Assembly: GCA_030435675.1 (NCBI GenBank)
Contig: CM059625.1
Location: 14,632,001 to 14,696,000, forward strand
Direction of reading: 5' to 3'
DNA length: 64,000 nucleotides
Source of the DNA: Steinernema hermaphroditum
Lineage: Eukaryota > Nematoda > Chromadorea > Rhabditida > Steinernematidae
Part shown: positions 45,908 through 58,440 of the stretch, one piece after another
How the letters are laid out: the number at the start of each line of letters is the position of its first letter
How positions within the stretch are numbered: the first letter of the stretch is position 1
Program-made: the position numbers and the translations under genes
The notes under the pieces: generated by a model
Told to the model about the DNA's origin: nothing
Databases searched by the model: none
Seen by the model: only the letters and a program-made list of their open reading frames with translations

Positions 45908-47798
45908 ATGTCGATCTGCGCCAGTCAGCCGGAGTTATGGCGTCTCGTCGACTGCGTTCTGGCACTGTACTTGCTCCCATCGGTCTGCTGCCTCGGACTC
46001 CTGCTCAATGGCGCCTGTCTCTGGGTATTCCTCCATCACCGCCAGCATCCGCTCGTTCCGGCTCTCTCCATCCTGTGCATATGCGACAGTATGCAACTGC
46101 TACTGTCCATGTGCGTGCTTTTCGTCCCAGCTCTCCACGACTACTCGGGCAGCCCGGCCAATGGAGGCCTAACACAAGTCGCCTACTTCTCGACGGGTCT
46201 CCTGGCTCCTCTCCTTTTGACGGCAAACACGGCTTCGATTTGGACCATTTGCTACATATCAGTGAAGCGTTATCGGGTCATCGCGAATCCATTCTCAGAA
46301 GCGTTCCAACGTCCGAAAGGACTCATATTGTCCATGATCGCCTTCCTCGCGCTCCTCTTCAACGCGTCCAAATGGATGGAATACGAGTGGGATTGGAACG
46401 CCGACTACGAGCTTTACGTGCATACGCGGTCCGCACTGGCGAATAACAAATATTACAGATTGCTGGTAGGTTTTTTTTACTACGGATTGCTGGTGGGTCT
46501 CTAAATGGCCACTTTCGATTGCCAATCTGTTGAAATTCTTGTGGAAAGAATAGGGTCTCTGTGGTCATTTTCATGGCATGAAGGGGTTAAAATGTTGATT
46601 AAACAATTCTACAGATACATATCAACCTTTTTGTAAAAAGCCTTGTCCGATATTCCATTTTTATCCACTATTTTTGGCCAATTTAAAAATGCATAAACAA
46701 CGTTTCTTCTTGCCCTTAGTTGTTCTTTAGAAAAACATAATCAGGAATGCAAAAGTCTTTTGTCATAAACAACACAAAGGAAAGGAACTCGCCATAAACG
46801 ACAAGGATTTTCAGCATTTCCTTCCTCACAAATCAGTTAGTCTCATTGGCCTCGTGCAGATAATGAGCTTCGTAATTGTTGACGACTGTTTTTTTTTATT
46901 TTCGCATCGCACATCCAGCTGTTTATGACAGGAAGAAGGAGCGATCAAAATAAGAGACCGCTCTTTATTGAGCGAATGTTTGGGCGTCAAGAAATGTGTC
47001 ATCTCATGTGGACAGCGTTTTAAAGGAAAACCAAAACTATGACATCCCAAATTAGATCTTAAAGGCCTAAACTGAACGTAGCTATCTATCTCACATATAC
47101 CTGTTCCCTCGTCTCTCTGTTTTTTGGAAGTGGTGTGGGAAGACAATACGATTTTTCCATTCCTACCTATTGAAAATGACAGATCGATCATGCTTATCCC
47201 GCAATGTTTCAGAGCGACCTGGTGCTGTACCCGGCGTGCGTCTACGTCATCCCGTTTTGCCTCATTATTGGTCTAAATTTGCGCACACTCTGCATAATCA
47301 ATGACCACCGCATGTTCTCCATCGGACACAAAAGGCGACTGGCACGAGAACGACGATCAGGAATGCTCTTGATGGCCATCATGATTCTCTTCATCAGCTG
47401 CCATACAGGTTAAATTGCAAAAGTTAAACATTAGTATGCAACAAAAATTATTTATAGGCGGTCTTCTGATTCGATTCGTCGACGTCAAGCGGTACGAAGA
47501 ACGCGACTGGTTCATCTTCGCCAAGGACGTCATTAACCTTCTCTTCAATGTGAACTCATTGGCGAATCCACTGGTTCGTCTCCGTCTATAGTTGCCGCTT
47601 TATATATTCCGTCCTTTCCAGCTTTACTTCCTGTTCACAAAACAATTCAAGGATCTCACGGTACGGGCTAAAAAGAAACGGCAATGCAGCAACGGCCAGA
47701 ACAAGATTCAAACTACGATACTTCTCGACTGCATGAACGGAAGTGTGGAGCGGTGCACCAACGGGCCACTTCCGGACAAAGGCTCCGAGGGAGCGTAG
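45908..47798 (+). CDS. class A (rhodopsin-type) neuropeptide-receptor-like GPCR
   Basis: Seven-helix receptor expected in the plasma membrane, coupling an extracellular ligand to G proteins. Exons 45,908-46,465, 47,213-47,408, 47,458-47,573 and 47,622-47,798 join in frame to 348 residues. Introns are 747, 49 and 48 bp with GT-AG ends. ATG 45,908 is used because it precedes helix 1 directly and the upstream frame crosses a TTTCAG acceptor at 45,836. Helix 1 has the LLLNGACLWVFL core (N of TM1), TM3 ends IWTICYISVKRYRVI (KRYRV where DRY is usual), TM6 has AIMILFISCHTGG (the usual CWxP is absent), and TM7 has NVNSLANPLLY, which matches NPxxY across a splice. The tail is short, ending in LPDKGSEGA. 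It resembles nematode FMRFamide/peptide receptors, but I cannot name an orthologue. Confidence 0.85.
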
Positions 47799-47800
47799 CG

Positions 47801-48229
47801 GTTGTTTGAATTCTAAATGTGATATGATGTTCTGAATGAATTTTGCAAAAGTGGACGTGTGTATGTGACGATGACGCACAAATGGCCGGAGTAATTCAAT
47901 CAGAAAAGCGACAAACGGAGCATAGGGCACCTATTTATGGCGCAGGGTGCGTGTGTTCCAAATTGTAAACACTTTCTAGCAGATTAGTCCTGCTAGTAGG
48001 AGACGCGGAAAAAGAGTTCGGGGGAGGGGGTTGATTGTACTTCCGCTTTGAAATTCCGTCGTAGCGATAAAGGGTGTCACGCAGCTATAATTTTACATCA
48101 TAATTAGGCGAAATGCAAGACCGCACGTGGCTAAATGAGTGTTGCATGCTGCACGCGTAAATTTTTTCGGTAATTAACTTCGTGAACAAGAATTGAAATC
48201 GAAAGGGGCTTATGGGAAAATATACGAGT
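47801..48229. other. GPCR 3' flank
   Basis: AT-rich DNA with no gene seen. Confidence 0.5.
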
Positions 48230-48780
48230 TTTACGAGTTTACGAGTTTATTTCGTGAATCAAAGGCTTGCGCCTTGCACGACACCGAATAATAGACAAAC
48301 AGAGGATGTCTCGTTTTAGCCGGCTTCATCCCTGGCGTCGCGCTTATGGCGAACCGGTCGGAGACGGCGCGCATCACGGGGCATGTGGGAGACGGCAAAA
48401 CTTCGGAAATGGCAGTAGAATTTCTTCTTCTCGGGGCGTTTGCGGCACAGAGGAGGCTTTTGAGCTCGCATCTTCTTCGGAGAGATGAGTTCGTGGTCCG
48501 GGAATTGCGTCTTCGGTGGTCCTCAGAGCGTCGGCGACCTTCAGGGTGACATCTCACGCAGCCGGATTCCTGGGGTCGGACATCTTGTTTGTCAGCGGTG
48601 GTGGGACTACGGCTTCCGGGTGTCCCAATTCCCTCTGGAAGCCGGAAAACTCACAACTGCCACAGGGTTTACCATCAGACCAACCGGACACTCGGAGAGC
48701 GACCGGGGGGACCGACCGCTCGCCACCGCGACAAGAGTGAGACTCCTCTGGGAAAATATAGCGTTGCATAATTAATGCAT
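48230..48780 (-). other. GC-rich block, possible minus-strand gene
   Basis: A G+C-rich block open on both strands for 60-110 codons. The minus strand is slightly favoured: AATAAA lies at its end near 48,245, and a frame reads KVADALRTTEDAIPGPRTHL through PREEEILLPFPKF. Frames change along the block, so introns or decay are needed. No family is recognised. Confidence 0.3.
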
Positions 48781-50880
48781 CAGAAGTGCACTTTCCGTCT
48801 TGATTTGGTTCAAAGCCATAAATGCAAGCTAAAGATTTATCTAAGTGGAAATGTGAAAATCCGACTGGAAAGCATGGGAACGGCCCCGAAATAGATTATC
48901 ATCTAAAGAAGTGAATGTTGCCCATGCTAGATTTGAACTCTTGATTTTTAGGGGAAATATAAATACTTTCAGGTCGGCTTTTTGTTATAAGATAGCGTAC
49001 AAAAATAAGATATGAGACACTGTTTTTACACTTCTGTTTTCTTCATCTAGTCTCAAGTAAAAGGTCATGTAATGCATGGCTGGAATAAGCCTAGAGATAC
49101 AACTTTTATAAAAACTCTTTGTTTGAAACAGAGACGCAATAGATTGGTTTCCTGAGATGTATGCATCTTACCTGCCATTGAGTGGACGAAACACATCCAC
49201 AATCCGTCGAGAAAAAACTGCATATGGTGCACATCCGAACTCCCGAAGGCTCTCCTATGAGCTCATCGGTTATCACTGTACTGTGAAGTAGTAGTGCACC
49301 TCGTTCGGAACAGACCTCAATCAGTCAGTAGGTGGCGAATCTGGAGAAGCTTTTTTTGTGTACTTTTTCCAAATTAGACAAAGAAATATATTGAGGAATG
49401 TTGTGCTAAGAAAATACGTAAAAAAATTGCCTGAAGGTGGATCCGAACCTCGGATCTTCTGACCTAATTCCTGTTTCTTCCGCTTTCGAATCGGGTGCAT
49501 ACCAATTGCGAGAAAGAATACTCTTTTCACGCTTAAATATGTTTCTGCAAAACAGCAGTTGTTTTCGCTAAGTCTAGTCACAGGTTCATCAACAGCCAAT
49601 ATTCTACGAAATTACCTAAGGCATTAAGGGCATTTTAGGATCTCATACCAAGTTTCATCGAAATGGTTTGGCCCTTCTCTTGTTAGGATATGTCTCATCA
49701 TTGAGATTTATATCGATGTCTCTGTTTTCCCCAAAAAAAATGTATTTTTAATAATTCACGATCTTCACGTAAACCGATTTTTTGGAACGCTATCGACCAT
49801 CGAAAGTCAAATTCAGCCCAACGCCAGCCAGTTCGTTAGTCACTCCTTCCTGACATCATGTGCGTGGAGCACGGATTGCCCTGTTTGTAGTTTATTCAGC
49901 GTATGTATTATGTACGTGTTGTGGATTAGTGAGGCCTCTTAGATACAATTCCCGTTATTGCCGATACACATAAGCCATAAACATTGACGCAAGCAAAACT
50001 CTTCGAGGGGCTTCAATGCAAGCTGCTCGATTCCTTCCGGGAATGTTGCGTACGCACGATGGACGCTGGGCTTTCGGCAAACCTGTAGCCAATTTATGCA
50101 CACCACAATTATCATTATCGAAGTTTGCGTTAAAAATGCAAGCTTAAATCGTGCTGCGCTCTGTTCCAGGAAAACACGGATGGTTAAATGTCTGTAAGTG
50201 GGAACGTATAACAGCCTGGATACGATACTCCTCGATACCCGTATTGCTTTTACGGCGAATTTTGGATTTTAAGTAGTCAAGCATCGTCATTTTTTGCACC
50301 GTCCCTATTGTGATTTAATAATCAACACTGATTACCTACACAGATAAGAGTGTTTATGAGCGTTTAAACGTCCTTTGTTCCACCTGGACGTCAAACATCT
50401 GCATGAACCACTGAAGAGATCACAAAACTTACTTAAAACATCGACAACACAAATCTCTCTTTTTAGAAAAGCAGATGGATTCGAGTACTCTTGACGCAAG
50501 TTGCAAAATTTTGTTCCGCTTGAAACACGTGAGAATTTCTTTTGAAAAGTCACCGAAAACGGCCTCTTGACTGCGCGATCTGCGGCACTTCCTCCCATTC
50601 ATGCATTCCACGGTTTACCGAGAAGTGCTGCAAAAAAGAATATATTAAAAATTTATAATTGATGCGCCGCTGCAACGCAATTAAGGATCATTTTGCCTAA
50701 CTGCAGAGCTTGCAAATAATTTATTCATTTGAGCATGTAGTATCCAGAATAAACAAATATTGGAATGATATGATGAGCTTATGTTTCGCACAAGAACAAG
50801 TTATTACTAGTCGTCGACATGGTCACGGGATTTAGAAACTTAATAATTGCGTGAGTACTCCGTATTGTTTGGCTGATGAG
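48781..50880. other. intergenic DNA
   Basis: AT-rich with no convincing gene. A minus open frame at 50,598-50,332 (88 codons) has no recognisable features. A small inverted repeat GATCCGA-GGT-TCGGATC lies near 49,440. Confidence 0.5.
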
Positions 50881-52688
50881 TTAGAGCATTTTGCGTTTGT
50901 AGCACTGGTCGACGAAATTGAAGATGACGTCACAGGGCGCTTGGATCATCATGGCCTGAATGATGACGCAGTTGTGACGAATCCAGGTTTGCACGTCTGG
51001 GACGTTGTACAGCTGGGCCATGTGAATGATTTTCTTGCAAGTGTCGGGGGTCGGCTTTTGGAGGTCCCAAAGTCCGTAGTTTCCTCTGGCCTTGTACATC
51101 GATCCGCTGGCTGGTTTCTGCGCTGAAAGATGGAATTTATTGTTTTTAGAATCATAAAGGGCGTCATCAGTTCTATACGATTAGTTCTATACGACCATCA
51201 TCAGTTCTATACGATTAGGAAGATAATGACCATACACAATGAAGTCATGATAGCTCACCAGCTTGCCCGAATACACTCAAGGCGTTCACAGGAGAACAAA
51301 CTAGTTCTAATTTATATTAAGTTCTAAGAGGCAATCATCGACAGTGAGGGTTAAAAATTCAAAGGCCACGTCTACCGTACGTCTAATGAAGTGACAATAA
51401 GATACTTACTCGTTGTGTCGTCATCCTCGATGCCATTACTTTGGACGAAAGCGCTCGACTTGGGAGTTGTGGGCATCATGGCGTATCTGTTGATGATGGC
51501 CGATATGAATCCTGGTTGTGCAAGAGGAGGTTGAGTTGCACGCTGTAGAGGAGTGAAGCCTGCTCCGGGAACCTGAGGTCGAGGAGTGGTCATCTCTTGA
51601 TCGAGGGTGTTTGATGTGAGCGGCAGTGGTGGAGGTAAGGCTTGCTGTCGCAGAGGATTCCGCCTGTACATGGGCATCTGTGTAACCGGCTCCACTTGGT
51701 TGTCAAGATAGTTGTCCTAGGAGTTGATTACTTAAATCCTGCCTCATATTTGAACTTACATTGACAAAAGTTCCTGCATATGCGCGACGCACTGGAAAGC
51801 GGCGCTCGTAGGGAACGTAATAAGCTGGCTGTCGCCTGTACAGTCCTCGGCCGCGGCCTCTCCGAAGAACCGGTCTGTCTTCGACGTAATAATCATCGTC
51901 GTATTCTTGATATTGCTGAGTTAGCTTTAGTTAACGAACTAAGTCAACTCCGCTCCGTACCCCATCTTCATCGGATCCAGACGATAGTCTATTCCTCCCA
52001 AAGCGCCTTTCGCTACTCTCCTTACGTCGCACTTGTCTTTTCGGTTTCTCCTCTTCGTCTTCATCTGTTTTTGTAGCCGGTAATCTCTCGATTCTGAACT
52101 TTGAAATACAGTACTACTATATATACACCATGATGAACGCTCACCGTTCATCAGAATATGGAGTTTTATCAACCACAGAGAGTGAGGGCTTCCTGTGAGC
52201 TGACGCATCAGATGAAATTTCGGAGCTGGCTGTGTTAGTCAGATGCTGGATAGTGAGTTTCTTTGTAACTCGTTCGGTCGTTGACTCCATTGGAGTTGAA
52301 GTGGTCGTGGAGATATGTCTCGGTTTCACGTAAGAAACGTCGTTTTTGTGTTCACTTTCGCTTTCAATGACATTTCCGTACTGATCGACAGACACATATT
52401 CTTCGATGCATTTGTACCTAAAGGCCATCACTTCAATCGATTGTTACTTTTTGAATTTTGGAGTGCTCTATGTTACGATTCCAATAACCACCACTGTATC
52501 TGCGAACAAACGGCTAGAACAGCCTACCTCTTGATCTTTCCATTTATAACAACCGGCTTGCCAGTGTTGATCTTCTTCTGCAAATTGTTCAGCTTCCGTT
52601 GATAGTGATCGATTAGCCGCTGGCTGCTCTCCGTTTCGAGTATCGAAACTGCGATTACCATAAAGAGCACTACGGTATGTTTGTGCAT
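50881..52688 (-). CDS. 423-aa secreted protein, nematode-type cysteine C-terminal domain
   Basis: Six exons join in frame on the minus strand: 52,688-52,528; 52,417-52,145; 52,093-51,961; 51,915-51,760; 51,716-51,410; 51,122-50,881. The start MHKHTVVLFMVIAVSILETE is a signal peptide, which fixes the ATG. Order of parts: a Lys/Leu-rich segment (RLIDHYQRKLNNLQKKI); a region with one Cys and many Ser/Thr; an acidic patch then basic KPKRQVRRKESSERR; an acidic Asp/Tyr run, then RRGRGRGLYRR; a Pro/Gln-rich linker; and a conserved-looking end YKARGNYGLWDL, CKKIIHMAQLY, TWIRHNC and three further helices with Cys. The end resembles a Trp/Cys domain seen in nematode secreted proteins, from memory only. 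No transmembrane segment follows the signal. Function unknown, perhaps cuticle or matrix. Confidence 0.8.
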
Positions 52689-53530
52689 ATCGCTGCAAAC
52701 ACAACATTCCTGATGACCCTTCTACTTTACGCGTCGTTCATGAAATGCACTTAAGTACTTTAACGACCTTGATGCTCTCGACACATAACGAATCGCAGTC
52801 ACACAAAACAAAAACAGAAGGCAATATTAAAAACAACTCAGTTCAACTTACTATGTCATTAAGAAAGGGGAACGAGGTGTGAGTTCATATGTACGTAGTT
52901 CGTGTTTTGCACTTACGACGGCGATTTAGGACGTGGGTGGGCGAGGCATGACCTAGTTGTGCGAGCAAAGGTAATCACAAAAGAGTCAATTGTGTGCTCG
53001 GGCACGTTTTACTTCGCGCAGTGTGTGGCCGCTCGCGACTCATTAAGGCATTAAAACTTTCAGTTTCGCAGAAATCGTCTGTGTTCCAATTTTTCATCCT
53101 CTGTTGGAAATTACAATCCGTCTGGATGAAAAAAAAACATGAAACGAATATCTAGAGCAGCACTATAGAACTGCTCAATTTAGAACGCCATTTAGCTTCA
53201 GAGATATAGGGGAAAGATAGACGATCGCGCTTCCTTTTCCAAAGAAAAAGTTTGAATAGCTCACGAGCATTCGAAGCAACGTCACTAAACTTGTGAATTC
53301 GGAGACTAAAAACTGTGCCACTAATGCAACAGAAACACGGATGTTAAAGGTTAAACTATTGCAAGTCGCACAAACAACAGACAATGGCTTCAAAACTGTA
53401 AATCATCTGAAGCTGTAACGGAGTCTGGCTGTCAGGTCGACCTCCATCGCACAACTCGGAAACAGCGATTGCGGTCGGATTAACCACGACGCTCCTTTAT
53501 ATACGTTACGACAAATTGCCACGGCCTTTC
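52689..53530. other. upstream region of the secreted-protein gene
   Basis: AT-rich, with no coding exon I can support. It presumably contains the promoter of the 52,688 gene, but no site could be assigned. Confidence 0.45.
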
Positions 53531-53725
53531 TTATTCCACCTTTTTCCTCACTTCGCCGATTTGGTTAATGCCAAAAACAGAGCGGCACGCAATTGTGATC
53601 GAAAAGGGCGACACGCGTGGAATTGGAGAGATGTGCGCCGCTGAATGGGAACAATCGGCGATCAGGAACGGAAGACAAATTGAGCGACGGCAAAACATTG
53701 CCGCTACAATGAAGAGGAGCATCTC
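53531..53725 (-). CDS. possible small secreted peptide
   Basis: A minus-strand frame from an internal ATG near 53,725 gives about 63 residues starting MLLFIVAAMFCRR, a signal-peptide-like start, followed by a Ser/Cys/Pro-containing stretch and a basic end VRKKVE. It has four cysteines after the start. No homologue is recognised, and the opposite strand is also open, so it may be chance. Confidence 0.25.
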   Translation of the reverse strand, partial: EMLLFIVAAMFCRRSICLPFLIADCSHSAAHISPIPRVSPFSITIACRSVFGINQIGEVRKKVE

Positions 53726-53749
53726 AAGGTCTCCGAATTGCATAACCCT

Positions 53750-54900
53750 CTGCGATGGAGACTATAATTTTGTGATTACAGGTTGCATGGATGTCAGTTA
53801 AAACGATTGACCACGGTCACATTTCGACTAACATAAGAGCTTCGAATTTCTATCCAAAAAGAGCGAAGTGGCTCGCTGAACATTCGCAGCCAACACCGTA
53901 ACCACTAGGAATAGAAATTGACCGGAAAGGGCTCCTACTCGCCGTACTACGTCGCGCACGAAGTGGACACAAAACCGCGAAGCACACGCTCCGTAAGGAT
54001 GCAAACACTTCCGGCTAGCTGCTTGACCGACAATTCACACCGCTCAAAGATGAGACTTTCAAGTGGCTACTGTAGGTCATCAAAGTGGTTTCTAGGTCGG
54101 AACACTAGAAACACTACGCTCACTTATCGCTCAACTCTACTTATATAATATATGATAAAGTGACCGCGTGTAAATGGGTTATATCCGATGTACTTGTATC
54201 AATGTTACAACAACATGCGCACAAAAAGGTGTGTGAGAGCGCAGGTCACTTTGACATGTGTGAGAAATTATTAGAACAGCGATAGGTGATATACTCCAGT
54301 TTAGTGTGCAGTAACGCGTGGAATTTCTGTTTCTAAGGAACTTCGTTAGTTTGAACACGTCACGATACAATTACGATGAAGTCGGGAGGAAGCTATTAGA
54401 TAGGCAGGCTGAAAGGCTGATACACATAGACGTAGTTGAACGAACAAGATACGACTCGCCCCCAACTCAAATTCATTTGCACTTTATCCTTTTCCTTAAA
54501 ATTCGGATTGGTAGCGTGGCGGGCTTGAAAATCCTGGAGCCTAGTGGTATCTAAACGTGAAGGTCCCTCTACCACGGCAAAACAAACAATAAATACGGTA
54601 CATTTACTCAAAATGCTCACAAAATGGTCAACTTGTATCAAATCTTCTGATTCACGACGTTTCGTTGTTACTGTTCGGCAGCCTGGCAACTTATCTTGCA
54701 TGTACTCAGGCTATCGAGGATTCTCTCATTGCAAGAGCTGAAAACTCTGCTATGGGCCGTCTCGTTCGTAAGGGCTGTCATCGGATTGATTGGTTCACTA
54801 ACTGCGCTGTTCATGAAGGCAACCTTTACCACAGCATTCTTCTCCTCCTTCTGCAATGATGAATTTACACATGAAATTCAATGAACACTAACATCGGAGT
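53750..54900. other. intergenic or unresolved exons
   Basis: Several short open frames on both strands. A minus frame 54,856-54,668 (KVAFMNSAVSEPINPMTAL) could be the C-terminal tail of the membrane-protein gene to the right, but I cannot link it by splicing. Confidence 0.35.
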
Positions 54901-55059
54901 CCATGTCCTGTACTATTTTGAAGTGCAACTCTTTCGACGCACGATAACGTTGAAATAGACGGAGAATCAAGTCACGGCAGCACATCGCATCTCTCGATAA
55001 GCTTGGGTGCCACTGGTGGCTTCGCGTTTCAGAAGCGTATCCTAAACATCATTAGAATT

Positions 55060-56580
55060 TAACACATCATACCTGCCAGACGAAGGTGTAATTTCTCGAC
55101 AAAGCTTGATATATGAACAATGACAACATGACAATCAAGTTGAATGACGGTGAACTGAGCGGCCTGGTTCAAAGAACTCGTATTCTAGTGTAACTCTAGT
55201 GTACTTCCATTCAACACCTGCATTGTCCAATACTTCGTTTTCCGTCTTCATCAAAAGAGTAACCATAAGATTCAGCAACGTGGTGATCATGACAATACGA
55301 TACATCAACAAGGCTATTTCAGCAGAATTTTTCGTAATATGATGGCGAGTGCGCTCGAAATCTGGTCCAACATGTTCAATAATCGGTTTTTAACCATCAG
55401 GGCTCCGGTATCCGAAAAATGACCAGCAAAGAAATCGGGCAGACTGAGCTAAGCTACAAATACAAATATTGCTCAGTGCGATTCCGTCAACGCGCTATCT
55501 TACTTCGTAGAACGATCCGGTCTTTTCTCGGTTTCATCAATTGATAACTGTTTAATTCTAAAATACGAGTCCAGAATCATGTTAACACCAACTGCGAACG
55601 AAGTCAGTACGGCAATTATTATAATGAAGTAGTAATAAATCTTGCTGACACATTTCCCAATGGAAATCTGAAAGTGGTGAACACGTTTGTGAATACACAT
55701 CAGATGACCGCACCATAGTGGACCGCACCACCATAATCGAGAAAGCTGCACAAAGTAGAAGACGCGGCAAAACGCCATAATACATGCGTCACCATAGAAG
55801 ATGTCGAAAAGAAGGTGAACATCATATTCAATCTAAAATATTCAGCGGTTATTACGATATTTGCGGAAATAACGAACCCAATGCCAGCGACATAGTGTGT
55901 GAAGATCATCAGTAGCAACAATACACCAAGCAGCAATTCAAGCTATCATTGCACAAAAGAAGAGTCCCAGCATCATAAAGTTGTTTCTCCATAGTTTCTC
56001 CGCTCGCCACTTGTTCTCAATGCCCATCTGAACGCTTAAATTGCTACACTGCCTCATCTCTCCAACGAGCGCAAGGCGGACTCTCGGATATGGAAGATGA
56101 GCGTCGCAAATCGAAGATCCATCTGGCTGTTGAAGGAGTTCGTCAACTTCCTCCATGTTCCAGCAATACAGAACCAGAGCAAAGGCAATATTCTGCACGT
56201 TCCACTGTTGATTCAGATATATGCCCTTGTGTTGGGTTTGAGTACGTCCACAATGTGGACATGTGGACTCCACATGTTTGCGGGTCACAACTGAGCTTAA
56301 TGGCAGCCAACATGGGATCGGAAGTCGCCAACCATAAAAACGCTTCTGAACTGAGTGCACGGTATGCATCCAAACGCCGAATATTCGCTGACACAAGGTT
56401 CGCCGTTTTGTAGCACATGTCACAGACACCTAAATGAGTAAAGTAAAGCTAATAATATTCGTGAGGTACATAAAAACATACAATTCGGACGATGTCGAAG
56501 ATCGATGTCATGATTGTGCATAAGAAGACACTGATGAGCGGGGTCATATGACCTCATGTCCGCCGTCTGAAAACAAGGAG
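55060..56580 (-). CDS. polytopic membrane protein, unknown family
   Basis: Minus-strand exons read in order: a helix PLISVFLCTIMTSIFDIVRI (about 56,555-56,485); a soluble stretch with CPHCGRTQTQHKG (CxxC), NIAFALVLYCWNMEEVDEL and ENKWRAEKLWRNNF (about 56,410-55,990); a helix LLGVLLLLMIFTHYVAGIGF (about 55,935-55,870); LLFDIFYGDACIMAFCRVFY and KIYYYFIIIIAVLTSFAVGV (about 55,830-55,590); and ALLMYRIVMITTLLNLMVTL (about 55,320-55,250). At least four or five hydrophobic helices with short introns between them indicate a real multi-pass protein. The first and last exons are not fixed and I do not recognise the family. Confidence 0.5.
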
Positions 56581-56838
56581 ACAGTGAGATAAATGGTGCA
56601 CGAGAGACTGGCGTTTTCTTCAGAGCATGCAAATCATCAGTAAACGGGTTGCCAAGTGGTACGCAAGGGTGACTGTTTTTAAGACGCGATAAGAAGGCAC
56701 TACTTCCCCGAAAGCACGGATAAGGGAAAAAATAGTGGCCGTTAGCACATTTTACAAACATTAATTGGAATTCATGGCTCTTACGATAAACATAATACTC
56801 ATATACATGAAACGGACAAAAACATTTATAAATATGAT

Positions 56839-57631
56839 CTAGCAGCGTTCACTCTCGTCGTCACCTTCAGTTCCCGAGAGTCCTTCCGGCAAAGCCTTTA
56901 GGTCCTTTAATAGCATTCGCTTTTTCTTATATTCACGGTCACGTTGCCGCGCTGCCTCACGACGTTCTTCCTCAGAGGAGAAAAATTTACGCTTCTTTGG
57001 GAGGCATTTCCCTGTAATCGGTAAAGCATATCGAGCGAACCAACGATATCTCACCATTGACGTAAAGAGCCGGCTCTGTAGTCGCGCGCATTCTCGGCGC
57101 ATCCAAATCCGCCATCACCGCCTCAATCATTGCGTTCACTTGCGTTGTCGTCTCCACGAATTCAGCATAAAGCTCTGGCTCCCGTTCTGCGATAACATCA
57201 AGGATTGGATTTTCTCCGAAAAGCGCGTGATGAGGAAGGTGATCACCGTGCGTTGCCGTATCGAGCAGCGGTTTCGTCTCACGTTCAGGCAGACCCAATT
57301 TTTCGGCCAAGAAGGCGATATCTTCCGGCTGGAGACGGTCGACTTCTTGCCGCAGCCACATAGACTTGAATCTACAAGGAGAAGATCATTAGTTAGAATA
57401 CAAAAAGTGCAGTTTAACATACTTTTCCGTGTAGGTCCCAGCTCTGCGCCAGAGAGTTGCGTCTTTGTCCTTCGCAATGCGCCAGAACGTATACGTGAAG
57501 GGGGACGCCTGGCTTTCGCATTGCGGCACACTGTTGGCGTCCTTCAAGGCGTCGATCACCACTTTCCACACGAAGTCCTCCTCGTCGACGCTAAAGAAAC
57601 TGCGCACCTTGCCGTTGTTTGAGGCCATCAT
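56839..57631 (-). CDS. 232-aa protein with N-terminal SPK-like domain and basic NLS
   Basis: Three exons on the minus strand (57,631-57,423; 57,371-57,055; 57,011-56,839) join in frame to 232 residues. The N-terminal half, with DFVWKVVIDALKDA, SPFTYTFWRIA and KFKSMWLRQEVDRLQPEDI, has the spacing of aromatic and helix residues I associate with the nematode SPK domain, though the match is weak. The middle is acidic and helical. After the last splice there is CLPKKRKFFSSEEERR, in which PKKRK is a classic nuclear import signal, then a long charged helix and an acidic end (GDDESERC). Probably a nuclear protein. The frame is intact and introns are 51 and 43 bp. Confidence 0.75.
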
Positions 57632-57639
57632 TTCGACCG

Positions 57640-58440
57640 TTCGCCGAGGAGCAGTTACGACGACTGAGGGGTGGCAACGCAGAGAGTTGTCTGGTTTGCA
57701 ACAAAGAGACGTCTATGCGGATAAATAGCAGATGAGCACAATTTTCAGTCCCCAGCTTCACAAGTAGCTCAGAATCGGTGCTGTAGCCAAGGTTGCAGCT
57801 GCTTCAATGGATACCCACAATGTCAGAATAAACAAAAATGTCAGGAAATGACAATTTGGACCCACAACAAATAGCCTTTGATTCTTTTAGTGTTGTAAGT
57901 TTGGTGGACGATTCGCCTACAAGATTTTAAGCACTCGATGTAAACATTTGAGCGTTTTTTTATGCTCCAGAACGGCCCAAGCCGCCAACTTTTCGAAACA
58001 TACACTGCAGCACAAAGCTATAAGGTCACCCCGGTGTCGCTTTCCGCATCTTTCCGCAATACAAAAGTTTCGTAATTGTCTTTTGGCAAATCGTCGGCGC
58101 TTCATTTTGCTGGAAGACATCACCAATTTGAGTTGACTGGGTTCAGGAAGGTCTGCTTACATAAAACGTAGGGAGTTTAGAGAGTCCTTTATTCATTTAA
58201 AGGCGCAATCTAAAACTACGGGCGTGTTTTTGCCTTTAGTGGTCACCATACAATGAAACGCTGTCGCGTCCACTCGAAAGGATATCTGTTATCGCGCGAT
58301 TGCAAAAAAGTAGCGGCGATCAGCCATAAATCGATTTAACGTGGCGCAGACAAAGCCCCATGGTAGAACCAGTTTAAGCCAGATTCGTATATAAACGCAA
58401 ATCCAGAAGAGAAGCATCAGTGAAATCTGTCCTGACTCCC
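57640..58440. promoter_or_regulatory. intergenic region with collagen promoter
   Basis: Divergent intergenic DNA between the minus-strand nuclear-type gene and the collagen. TATATAAAC at about 58,389-58,397 lies some 45 bp upstream of the collagen ATG and is a plausible TATA box. No other site is assigned. Confidence 0.5.

Noticed and set aside
46005..46525. Frames on the other strand and other phase of the GPCR exon
   Set aside because: Shadows of the G+C-rich first receptor exon, whose own frame has clear membrane helices and clean splice sites.
49430..49520. tRNA-like sequence on the minus strand (GGTTCGGATCC)
   Set aside because: The apparent T-arm is just a 7-bp inverted repeat. No D-arm, anticodon arm or acceptor pairing could be formed.
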